Shown one piece after another: positions 45,187 to 53,154 of a stretch of DNA of 64,000 bases (positions within the stretch are counted from its first letter, which is position 1; every line of letters starts with the position of its first letter). The stretch covers positions 401,604 through 465,603 of the forward strand of contig NZ_JACIJE010000003.1 of the NCBI RefSeq assembly GCF_014199195.1, in the 5' to 3' direction. The notes below the pieces were generated by a model. It worked only from the letters and a program-made list of their open reading frames with translations, was not told the DNA's origin and ran no database searches. This DNA is from Neoroseomonas alkaliterrae (lineage in GTDB: Bacteria; Pseudomonadota; Alphaproteobacteria; Acetobacterales; Acetobacteraceae). A program made the translations under genes and the position numbers.

Positions 45187-46365
45187 TCACAGGTCCTTCA
45201 GCACCGCCCAGAGGTCGTTCTTCGCCTCGAAGCCGATCCCGGGCAGGTCCGGCATCCGGATGCGCCCCTCGACCACCGGCGTGTCGGTGGCGAAGCCGCC
45301 GAAGGGGGCGAAGACCTCGGGGTAGGATTCATTGCCGCCAAGCCCGAGACCGACCGCGATGTTGAGGGCGAACTGGTGCCCGCCATGCGGCACGCAGCGG
45401 CGCGGCGACCAGCCATGGGCCTGCAGCATCTCGAGCGTGCGGAGGTATTCCACCAGGCCGTAGGACAGCGCCGGGTCGAACTGCAGGATGTCGCGGTCCG
45501 GCCGCAGCCCGCCATGGCGGATCAGGTTGCGGGCGTCGAGCATGGAGAACAGGTTCTCTCCGGTGGCCAGCGGCGGGGCGTAGTGCTCGGCAAGCGTCGC
45601 ATGCGTCGCGAAGTCGAGCGGGTCGAGCGGCTCCTCGTACCAGCGCAGGTTGAAGGGCGCGAGCGCGGCGCCGTAGGCCAGGGCGGCATGCAGCCCGAAG
45701 CGGCCATTCACGTCCACCGCGAGGCGCGAGCCGTCGCCGCCGAGCAGCTTCAGAACGGCCTCGATGCGCGCAAGATCCTCCTTCAGCGCGTCGCGGATCG
45801 CCGTGCCTGGCGCGCCGCCGATCTTCATCTTCACCGTGGTGTAGCCGAGGCCGAGATAGCGCTTCATCTCCTCGACCAGCGCCTCCACGTCCTTGCCGGG
45901 GTAGTAGTAGCCGCCGGCGGCATAGACCCAGGCGGCCTCGTCCGCCTCGCCGCCGCGGTAGCGGTCGGCGAGCAGCCGCCACAGCGGCTTGCCCTCGAGC
46001 TTCGCCGCCGCGTCCCACAGCGCCATGTCGAGCACGCCCACGGCCACGCTGCGGTCGCCATGTCCGCCGGGCTTCTCGTTGCGCATCATCGCCGCCCAGG
46101 CGCCATGCACGTTCAGCGTGCCGTCCGCGGCGGCGAGCACCGTCTCGTCGCAGGCCTCGAGGCGCGGGATGAAGCGCTCGGCGAGCAGGCCGGGCTGCGC
46201 GTAGCGCCCGTTCGAGTTGAAGCCGTAGCCCGTGACGCGGCGGCCGGCCCCGTCCTCGACCGTGACCGCCACGACGCTCGCCGTCATCTTCGAGAAGTCG
46301 ATATAGGCGTTGGCGATGGCGCTGCTGATGGGCACGACGCCCTGGCGGATGGAAGCGATGCGCAT
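45187..46365 (-). CDS. D(-)-tartrate dehydratase-like enolase-superfamily enzyme
   Basis: 392 residues. It follows the Bradyrhizobium D-tartrate dehydratase pattern closely from memory: YGFNSNGRYAQPGLLAERF near residue 47, NEKPGGHGDRSVAVG near 95, AAGGYYYPGKDVEALVEEM near 138. Catalytic residues are in place: KxK in TTVKMKIGG near 165, metal Asp in AVDVNGRFG, Glu in WYEEPLDP, Glu in ATGENLFS, His in PHGGHQFA. Members of this group dehydrate D-tartrate to oxaloacetate. Neighbours give no support for a sugar-acid operon, so substrate is inferred by similarity. Confidence 0.82.
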   Translation of the reverse strand: MRIASIRQGVVPISSAIANAYIDFSKMTASVVAVTVEDGAGRRVTGYGFNSNGRYAQPGLLAERFIPRLEACDETVLAAADGTLNVHGAWAAMMRNEKPGGHGDRSVAVGVLDMALWDAAAKLEGKPLWRLLADRYRGGEADEAAWVYAAGGYYYPGKDVEALVEEMKRYLGLGYTTVKMKIGGAPGTAIRDALKEDLARIEAVLKLLGGDGSRLAVDVNGRFGLHAALAYGAALAPFNLRWYEEPLDPLDFATHATLAEHYAPPLATGENLFSMLDARNLIRHGGLRPDRDILQFDPALSYGLVEYLRTLEMLQAHGWSPRRCVPHGGHQFALNIAVGLGLGGNESYPEVFAPFGGFATDTPVVEGRIRMPDLPGIGFEAKNDLWAVLKDL

Positions 46366-46512
46366 GTGAGGAGCGTCCCCGGCCGGAAGGAGCCGGCTAG
46401 GTAGCCGCGCCCCGCCGCCCGCGCAAACCGCCCCCGGGCACAGGCAGCCCGGTTGCCCGCCCGCCGGGCGGGGGCTATGCGGCGGCATCCACCCCCGGAA
46501 GGCGGCGCATCC

Positions 46513-47517
46513 ATGACGACCCTCGACATCCTCGGCATCGGCAACGCCATCGTGGACGTGCTGGCGCGCGCGGACGACGCCTTCCTCGTCCGCCACGGCA
46601 TGGCCAAGGGCGGCATGGCGCTGATCGGCCCTGAGGATGCCGAGCGCATCTATGCCGACATGGGCCCGGGGGTGGAGAGCAGCGGCGGCTCGGCCGCCAA
46701 CACCTGCGCCGCCGCCGCCGCGCTCGGCGCGCGGGTCGGCTATCTCGGCAAGGTCGCCGACGATGCGCTCGGCCGGGTGTTCCGCCACGACATCACCGCC
46801 GCGGGGGTGCATTTTCCGACCCCGCCGCTCGCTGGCGGGGCGCCGACCGCGCGCTGCCTGATCCTCGTCACGCCCGACGGGCAGCGGACGATGAACACCT
46901 TCCTCGGCGCCTGCGTCACCTTCGGGGAGCGGGACCTCGACCCGGTCGCCATCGCCGGAGCCCAGGTCACCTACCTCGAGGGCTACCTCTTCGACCCGCC
47001 GGATGCGCAGGCCGCCTTCCGCGCCGCCGCGCGCATCGCGCATGCCGCCGGGCGCAAGGTCGCCATCACCCTCTCCGACCCCTTCTGCGTGGAGCGCCAC
47101 CGCGACGCCTTCCGCGCCTTCGTGCGCGACGAGGCCGACATCCTCTTCGCCAACGAGGCCGAGATCCGCGCCCTCTACCACGCCGACAGCTTCGAGGCCG
47201 CCACCGAGGCCGCCCGCCAGGATGTCGGCCTCGCCGTGCTGACCCGCAGCGAGCAGGGCAGCGTGATCCTCGCCGGCGCCGAGCGCCACGCCATCGCCGC
47301 CGCGCCGACGAAGGTGGTGGACACCACAGGCGCGGGCGACGCCTATGCCGCAGGCTTCCTCGCGGCGCTGACGGCCGGGCATCCGCTGCCCGAATGCGGC
47401 CGCTGGGCGAGCATCGCGGCCGCCGAGGCGATCTCCCATTTCGGGGCGCGCCCGCAGGCGGACCTCAAGGCGCTGGTCGGCGGCGGGCCGAAGGGCGTCG
47501 CGGCCGCGCTGGGCTGA
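46513..47517 (+). CDS. PfkB-family adenosine kinase
   Basis: 334 residues. The ribokinase-fold signature 1 is MGPGVESSGGSAANTCAAAA near residue 50-69 and signature 2 DTTGAGDAYAAGFLAALTAG near 275, where GAGD is the anion hole and its Asp the catalytic base. The N-terminus MTTLDILGIGNAIVDVLARA and SSGGSAANT match the adenosine kinase type of alphaproteobacteria. Would phosphorylate adenosine to AMP. Divergent from the dehydratase gene. Confidence 0.9.
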   Translation: MTTLDILGIGNAIVDVLARADDAFLVRHGMAKGGMALIGPEDAERIYADMGPGVESSGGSAANTCAAAAALGARVGYLGKVADDALGRVFRHDITAAGVHFPTPPLAGGAPTARCLILVTPDGQRTMNTFLGACVTFGERDLDPVAIAGAQVTYLEGYLFDPPDAQAAFRAAARIAHAAGRKVAITLSDPFCVERHRDAFRAFVRDEADILFANEAEIRALYHADSFEAATEAARQDVGLAVLTRSEQGSVILAGAERHAIAAAPTKVVDTTGAGDAYAAGFLAALTAGHPLPECGRWASIAAAEAISHFGARPQADLKALVGGGPKGVAAALG

Positions 47518-47711
47518 TCCCGCCCGCGCGCTTCCCGCGATGCCGCCGCCGGGCTAGCCTTTCCCTATCCGATGGGGATGGAGTCCCCCGACACCCGCCC
47601 CCGCGACGGGGCTGATGACTCCTGCGGGACCGGCTCGGATGCCGGGCCGCAGGGGCGTGCCGGGGGCGCCCCCGGCCCGGCGCCGGTTCCATCGCGCGAA
47701 GGGAACCGGCC

Positions 47712-48914
47712 GTGACCGACCGAACGCCTCCAGCCCCGGCCAACCGCATCCCGCGCGGCGTCTGGGCGCTCGGATTCGTCTCCATGCTGATGGACATCTC
47801 CTCCGAGATGATCCACGCGCTGCTGCCGCTCTACCTCGTCGCCGTGCTGGGCACGCCGGTGCTGGCCGTCGGCATCATCGAGGGCATCGCCGAGGCGACC
47901 GCGGCCATCACCAAGGTCTTCTCGGGCGCGTTGTCGGACCGGCTGGGCACGCGCAAATGGCTGGCGGCCGCCGGCTACGGGCTGGCGGCGGTGACCAAGC
48001 CGGTGTTCCCGCTCGCCACCTCGGTCGGCGCGCTGGTCGCCGCGCGCTTCGTGGACCGCATCGGCAAGGGCATCCGCGGCGCGCCGCGCGATGCGCTGGT
48101 CGCCGACCTGACGCCGCCGCATCTGCGCGGCGCCGCCTTCGGGCTGCGCCAGGCGCTCGACACGGTGGGCGGATTCCTCGGGCCGCTGATCGCCATCCTG
48201 CTGATGTGGCTCACGGCGGAGAACTTCACCGCCGTCTTCTGGTTCGCGGTGCTGCCGGCCTTCGCCGCCTTCGCCCTGATCTGCCTCGCGGTCAGCGACC
48301 CGCCGCGGCCGGAGGGGCTGCGGCGCGTCCGCGCGCCGCTCTCGCGCGCCGAGATGGCCCGCCTGCCGCGCGCCTACTGGCTCGTGGTCGGCGTCGCCGC
48401 GGTCTTCACCCTGGCCCGCTTCAGCGAGGCCTTCCTGGTGCTGCGCGCCGCCGATGCCGGGCTGCCGGCGATGCTCGCGCCGGCGGTGATGGTGCTGATG
48501 AGCGTGGTCTATGCCGCCTCGGCCTATCCGGCGGGCGTGCTGGCCGACCGGATGGACCATCGGCGGCTGCTGCTGATCGGCCTCGGCGTGCTGGTGGTGG
48601 CCGACCTCGTGCTGGCGCTCGCGCCCGGGCTGGCGGGGGTGGCGGCGGGCGTGGCGCTGTGGGGGCTGCATATGGGGCTGACCCAGGGGCTGCTCGCCGC
48701 GATGGTGGCCGATACCGCCCCGGCGGAACTGCGCGGCACCGCCTTCGGCGTGTTCAACCTGGTGGGCGGCGTGGCGCTGCTGGCCGCGAGCGTGCTCGCC
48801 GGGCTGCTGTGGGACCTTGCCGGCCCGGCCGGAACGTTCCTGGCCGGGGCGGGGTTCGCGTTCCTGGCAATCGTCGCGATGTGGACACTGCCCCCGAGCC
48901 GAAGAACACGATGA
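47712..48914 (+). CDS. MFS transporter
   Basis: 400 residues, about 12 membrane helices. It opens VTDRTPPAPANRIPRGVWAL from GTG 47712. FVSMLMDISSEMIHALLPLY is a conserved helix-1 word in this MFS subgroup, and FVDRIGKGIRGAPRDALVAD near residue 115 is the loop after helix 4; GVLADRMDHRRLLLIG is the second-half A-motif. The transported compound is unknown. Codon use is normal. Confidence 0.82.
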   Translation: MTDRTPPAPANRIPRGVWALGFVSMLMDISSEMIHALLPLYLVAVLGTPVLAVGIIEGIAEATAAITKVFSGALSDRLGTRKWLAAAGYGLAAVTKPVFPLATSVGALVAARFVDRIGKGIRGAPRDALVADLTPPHLRGAAFGLRQALDTVGGFLGPLIAILLMWLTAENFTAVFWFAVLPAFAAFALICLAVSDPPRPEGLRRVRAPLSRAEMARLPRAYWLVVGVAAVFTLARFSEAFLVLRAADAGLPAMLAPAVMVLMSVVYAASAYPAGVLADRMDHRRLLLIGLGVLVVADLVLALAPGLAGVAAGVALWGLHMGLTQGLLAAMVADTAPAELRGTAFGVFNLVGGVALLAASVLAGLLWDLAGPAGTFLAGAGFAFLAIVAMWTLPPSRRTR

Positions 48915-49051
48915 AATAGGGGCTTCATGAATGACACAGTCGAAAATCTGCTGGCAATCACGGCATTGTAATAGCCAGCGATGCCGCCTGACACGGAATG
49001 GCCTCATTCGGGGTGCGTCTTGCCGATGTCCGACAGAGAGAGGAGGACATC

Positions 49052-49450
49052 ATGCGAGACATCGCAATTCGCCTCGCCATCTTTGGTCTGGGACTGGCCG
49101 CGACGCCGTCCCTGGCGCAGGGCGTCCCGGGTGACTCGCCGCTGAATGGCGGCGACCGGGTCGCCGCGCAGGCCGATGGCATCGCCACGCCGCAGGTGGA
49201 GTCCCTGCTGCTCCAGGCCGAACAGGCGGCGCGCCAGGGCCGCCTGCCGCTCGCCAACGAACTGGTGGAACGGGCCGAGGCCCTGGCCCTGACCCGCTCG
49301 ACCATCGCGGGCACCGAGACGACGCCCGTGCGCGAGGGGGCCGTGGCCCGCATGGCCGAGGCCCGCGCGGCGATCGCCCGCCGCGACGGCTCCGCCGCCG
49401 CCATGCTGATCGCCGACGCCGCCAGCCTGTCCCGCGCCCAGGGGCTGTGA
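49052..49450 (+). CDS. Small exported hypothetical protein
   Basis: 132 residues with a clear signal peptide ([24 protein letters not shown]) and a strong ribosome site GAGAGAGGAGGACATC. The mature protein is helical and Ala/Arg/Glu-rich ([23 protein letters not shown]), with a TPR-like helix pair. Family unknown. It is followed by two strong hairpins before typA. Confidence 0.7.
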   Translation: MRDIAIRLAIFGLGLAATPSLAQGVPGDSPLNGGDRVAAQADGIATPQVESLLLQAEQAARQGRLPLANELVERAEALALTRSTIAGTETTPVREGAVARMAEARAAIARRDGSAAAMLIADAASLSRAQGL

Positions 49451-49505
49451 CGGCGGCCATGAGGGGCACCTGATTTCCCCCTGCCTCGCATGGCGCCGCC
49501 ACGCC

Positions 49506-49550
49506 GGCGGCCCGCGGCGACACCCCCCATCCCCCGCGCCGCGGGCCGCC
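49506..49550. terminator. Long hairpin between the exported protein gene and typA
   Basis: GGCGGCCCGCGGCG (49506-49519) pairs without mismatch with CGCCGCGGGCCGCC (49537-49550), a 14-base stem with a 17-base loop. Probably the terminator of the upstream gene. Confidence 0.6.
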
Positions 49551-49556
49551 ATGCAC

Positions 49557-49585
49557 GGAAGGCTGGGCATTTTTCCTAGCCTTCC
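49557..49585. terminator. Second hairpin before typA
   Basis: GGAAGGCT (49557-49564) pairs with AGCCTTCC (49578-49585); the loop holds T5. It stands six bases after the first hairpin, so the two form a tandem palindrome. Confidence 0.5.
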
Positions 49586-49721
49586 GCTCCCCGACCCTCT
49601 ATGTGTGCGCCGCAACAATCCGCCCGACCGAAAGGCCGCGCCGCCCGCCCACGACCGGGGCAGGGGCGCGCTTGTCCGTGCGGCACAGCCCCGCATGGGC
49701 GTTTGAGACGAGGAGAGCGCG

Positions 49722-51560
49722 ATGAGCGCCGCACAGATCCGCAACGTCGCGATCATCGCGCACGTCGACCACGGCAAGACCACGCTGGTGGACCAGCTGC
49801 TCAAGCAGGCCGGCGCCTTCCGCGCCAACCAGCAGGTCGCCGAGCGCGCGCTCGACCGCAACGACCTCGAGCGCGAGCGCGGCATCACCATCCTCGCCAA
49901 GTCCACCGCGGTGGAATGGAAGGGCGTGAAGATCAACATCGTGGACACTCCGGGCCACGCCGATTTCGGCGGCGAGGTGGAGCGCATCCTGTCCATGGTG
50001 GACGGCGCCATCGTGCTTTGCGACGCGGCCGAGGGCCCGCTGCCGCAGACCAAGTTCGTGCTGACCAAGGCGCTGGCGCGCGGGCTGAAGCCGATCGTCG
50101 TCATCAACAAGGTGGACCGCCAGGACGCCCGCCCGCACGAGGTGCATGACGAGGTGTTCGACCTCTTCGCCGCGCTCGGCGCCAGCGACGAGCAGCTCGA
50201 CTTCCACACCCTCTTCGCCTCGGGCCGCCAGGGCTGGGCGGACACCTCGCTCGATGGTCCGCGCAAGGACCTCTCGGCGCTGTTCGACCTGATCCTGTCG
50301 CATGTGCCGGCGCCGGAGGTGGAATACGACCTCCCCTTCGCGATGAACGCGACGATCCTGGAATCCGACAACTTCCTCGGCCGCATCCTCACCGGCCGCG
50401 TCGCGCAGGGCATCGCGCGGGTGAACATGCCCGTCCGCGTGCTGCGCCAGGACGGCACCGTGGTGGAATCAGGTCGCCTGACCAAGCTGATGACCTTCTC
50501 CGGCCTCGAGCGCGTGCCGGTGGAGGAGGTGCGCGCGGGCGACATCATCGCCATCGCCGGCCTGTCGGACGCGACCATCCCCGACACCATCGCCGCCCCC
50601 GAGGTGAGCGCGCCGCTGCCCGCGCTGCCGGTCGATCCGCCGACGCTCGCCATGACCTTCCGCATCAACGACGGCCCCTTGGGCGGGCGCGAGGGCAAGA
50701 AGGTCACCTCCCGCCAGATCCGCGACCGCCTGTTCAAGGAAGTGGAGGGCAACGTCGCCATCCGCGTGAAGGAATCGGACGAATCCGACGCCTTCGAGGT
50801 GGCCGGCCGCGGCGAGTTGCAGCTCGGCGTGCTGATCGAGACGATGCGCCGCGAGGGCTTCGAGCTGACCATCGGCCGCCCGCGCGTGCTGACGCGCAAC
50901 AACCCCGAGACGGGCGAGCGCGAGGAGCCCTACGAGGAGGTCCTCATCGACGTGGACGAGACCTATTCGGGCGTCGTCGTCGAGAAGATGTCGCTCCGCA
51001 AGGGCCAGATGCAGGACATGCGCCCGTCGGGCGGCGGCAAGGTGCGGCTGACCTTCCACATCCCCTCGCGCGGCCTCATCGGCTACCATGGCGAGTTCCT
51101 GACCGACACGCGCGGCACGGGCATGATGAACCGGCTCTTCCTCGGCTATCAGCCCTGGGCCGGGCACATCGAGGGCCGCCGCAACGGCTCGCTGATCTCC
51201 AACGCCGACGGCGAGGCGGTGCAGTACGCGCTGTTCTACCTCCAGGAGCGCGGCACGCTCTTCGTGACGCCGGGCGAGAAGGTCTATGTCGGGATGATCC
51301 TCGGCGAGAACTCGCGCGACAACGACCTCGACGTGAACCCGATCAAGGAGAAGAAGCTCACCAACATCCGCGCCGCCGGCAAGGACGAGGCGCTGCTGCT
51401 GATCCCGCCGCGGAAGATGTCGCTCGAACAGGCCATCGCCTACATCGAGGACGACGAGCTGGTGGAGGTGACGCCCTCGGCCGTGCGCCTGCGCAAGCGC
51501 TACCTCGACCCGCACGAGCGCAAGAAGCACGCGCGGCGGGCGGAATCCGAGGCGGCGTGA
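49722..51560 (+). CDS. typA: Ribosome-associated GTPase TypA/BipA
   Basis: 612 residues, normal. GTPase motifs: G1 [10 protein letters not shown] near residue 14, switch/G2 RGITI, G3 [12 protein letters not shown] near 72, G4 NKVDR near 129. Like EF-G it has domains [21 protein letters not shown] near 365 and [19 protein letters not shown] near 448, and the TypA C-terminal domain. ATG follows GAGGAGAGCGCG. It acts on the 70S/50S ribosome under stress and in late assembly. A perfect hairpin follows. Confidence 0.97.
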   Translation: MSAAQIRNVAIIAHVDHGKTTLVDQLLKQAGAFRANQQVAERALDRNDLERERGITILAKSTAVEWKGVKINIVDTPGHADFGGEVERILSMVDGAIVLCDAAEGPLPQTKFVLTKALARGLKPIVVINKVDRQDARPHEVHDEVFDLFAALGASDEQLDFHTLFASGRQGWADTSLDGPRKDLSALFDLILSHVPAPEVEYDLPFAMNATILESDNFLGRILTGRVAQGIARVNMPVRVLRQDGTVVESGRLTKLMTFSGLERVPVEEVRAGDIIAIAGLSDATIPDTIAAPEVSAPLPALPVDPPTLAMTFRINDGPLGGREGKKVTSRQIRDRLFKEVEGNVAIRVKESDESDAFEVAGRGELQLGVLIETMRREGFELTIGRPRVLTRNNPETGEREEPYEEVLIDVDETYSGVVVEKMSLRKGQMQDMRPSGGGKVRLTFHIPSRGLIGYHGEFLTDTRGTGMMNRLFLGYQPWAGHIEGRRNGSLISNADGEAVQYALFYLQERGTLFVTPGEKVYVGMILGENSRDNDLDVNPIKEKKLTNIRAAGKDEALLLIPPRKMSLEQAIAYIEDDELVEVTPSAVRLRKRYLDPHERKKHARRAESEAA

Positions 51561-51566
51561 CAGCCC

Positions 51567-51594
51567 GCGCGCCGCGGTTCCCTCCGCGGCGCGC
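51567..51594 (+). terminator. Terminator of typA
   Basis: GCGCGCCGCGG (51567-51577), loop TTCCCT, CCGCGGCGCGC (51584-51594): perfect 11-base stem six bases after the typA stop. No T tract. Confidence 0.6.
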
Positions 51595-51614
51595 CGCTTG
51601 CTAGGCTCGGCACC

Positions 51615-53018
51615 ATGCCGGGCCGCATCCGCTTCACCCTGAACGGCAAGGATCTTGCGCTGCCGGGGCAAACCCCGCCGGCGATAACCCTGCTCGACTG
51701 GCTGCGCGGCCCGGGCGGCCTGCCCGGCACCAAGGAGGGCTGCGCCGAGGGCGATTGCGGCGCCTGCACCATCGTCATCGAGGAACCGGACGGCACGCGC
51801 AGCCCGGCCAATGCCTGCCTGATGCTGCTCGGCCAGGCGGCGGGCCGCGCCATCCGCACCGTCGAGGGGCTGCGCGCGGCCGATGGCGGCGCCCACCCCG
51901 TCGCCCGCATCCTCGCCGCGCATGACGGCACGCAATGCGGCTTCTGCACGCCGGGCATCGTCATGGCCGCCTGGGCCTACACCCGCATGGGCGGCGATGC
52001 GCATGAGGCGCTCGCGGGCAATCTCTGCCGCTGCACCGGCTATCGGCCCATCCTCGACGCGCTGGGCGCGATGGAGGATGACGGCGCGCCGCCCCCGCTC
52101 GCTCACGACCCGCCGGCCGAGATCGCCACCGCGACGCAGCGCTTCTTCCTGCCGCGGACCGTGGCCGAGGCCGTCGCCCTGCGCGCCGCGCACCCCGGGG
52201 CCTGGCTGCTGGCCGGCGGCACCGACCTCAACCTCCGCGTCTCCGAGCATCGCGAGCAGCCGCCGCTGGTCATCAGCCTGCAGGCCATCCCGCGGCTGCG
52301 CCGGCTCGAGGTGACGGCCGGGGGGATCGAGGCGGGCTCGGCCGCGCCCTACGCCCGGCTGCTCGAGGCCTGCGAGGCGGATGCCGATTTCGCACCCCTC
52401 GCCGGCCTGCTGCGCCGGCTCGGCTCGCGGCAGATCCGCGCGCTCGGCACCCTCGGCGGCAATCTCGGCACGGCGAGCCCGATCGGCGACGCGCTGCCGC
52501 CGCTGATCGCCCTCGGCGCGACGGTCACGCTCGCCTCCCCGCGCGGCGAGCGCGCCATGCCGGTCGAGCACTTCCTCACCGGCTACCGCAGCACCGCGCT
52601 GGCCGTGGACGAGATCATCACCCGCATCGGCATCCCCCGCCCGCCGCCCGGCGCGTTCCTCGCCTGCGAGAAACTGTCCAGGCGCCATGACCAGGACATC
52701 GCGACGGTCGGGCTGTCGGTGCTGCTCGCCTTCGCGGACGGCGTGGTGCGCGAGGCGCGCATCGCCCATGGCGGCTGCGGCCCGCGCGCCGCGCGCGCGG
52801 CAGGGGCGGAGGCGGCGCTGCTCGGCAAGCCCTTCGACACCAGCGCGGCCGAGCGCGCGGCGCAGGCGCTGGAGGCGGAGATCACGCCGCAGAGCGACCT
52901 GCGCGGCAGCGCCGCCTATCGCCGCGCCGCCGCGGGCAACCTGCTGCGGCGCCTCGCCCTGCGCGCGCCGGGGATCTTCGCCATCGAGGCGCCGCATCAT
53001 CCGGTGTTCGCCGCATGA
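51615..53018 (+). CDS. xdhA: Xanthine dehydrogenase small subunit (XdhA: 2Fe-2S and FAD domains)
   Basis: 467 residues. N-terminal [2Fe-2S] domain: TKEGCAEGDCGACTIVIEE near residue 38. The second [2Fe-2S] domain holds GTQCGFCTPGIVMAA near 102 and NLCRCTGYRPILDA near 136. The FAD domain follows from ~175 (LLAGGTDLNLRVSE, LGTLGGNLGTASPIGD). Transfers electrons from the Mo site to NAD. The Mo subunit gene follows after 136 bases containing a hairpin. Oxidises hypoxanthine and xanthine to urate. Confidence 0.95.
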   Translation: MPGRIRFTLNGKDLALPGQTPPAITLLDWLRGPGGLPGTKEGCAEGDCGACTIVIEEPDGTRSPANACLMLLGQAAGRAIRTVEGLRAADGGAHPVARILAAHDGTQCGFCTPGIVMAAWAYTRMGGDAHEALAGNLCRCTGYRPILDALGAMEDDGAPPPLAHDPPAEIATATQRFFLPRTVAEAVALRAAHPGAWLLAGGTDLNLRVSEHREQPPLVISLQAIPRLRRLEVTAGGIEAGSAAPYARLLEACEADADFAPLAGLLRRLGSRQIRALGTLGGNLGTASPIGDALPPLIALGATVTLASPRGERAMPVEHFLTGYRSTALAVDEIITRIGIPRPPPGAFLACEKLSRRHDQDIATVGLSVLLAFADGVVREARIAHGGCGPRAARAAGAEAALLGKPFDTSAAERAAQALEAEITPQSDLRGSAAYRRAAAGNLLRRLALRAPGIFAIEAPHHPVFAA

Positions 53019-53154
53019 GCGGCGCGGTGGCGGCGTTTGGGACGCTGAACTCCCGCCGCGCTTTGCAGACCTGGTTCCGGCCGCCGCTTTCAGTCCCCGA
53101 AGGCCGAAGAAGGGAGGGGGCGCGGGGGAGGTTCCCCTCCCCCCCCCTGCGCCC
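53019..53154. other. Structured spacer between xdhA and xdhB
   Basis: 136 bases, unusually long for co-transcribed subunit genes. Just before xdhB it holds GGGGGAGG, TTCC, CCTCCCCC, an 8-base stem, inside a longer imperfect inverted repeat (GGGGGCGC ... TGCGCCC). It could be a terminator, a translation control hairpin, or a repeated palindromic element. No protein is likely in it. Confidence 0.45.

Noticed and set aside
52687..53154. Longer start for xdhB inside xdhA
   Set aside because: The translated extension is Arg/Ala nonsense from another frame of xdhA; the XdhB homology starts at 53155.
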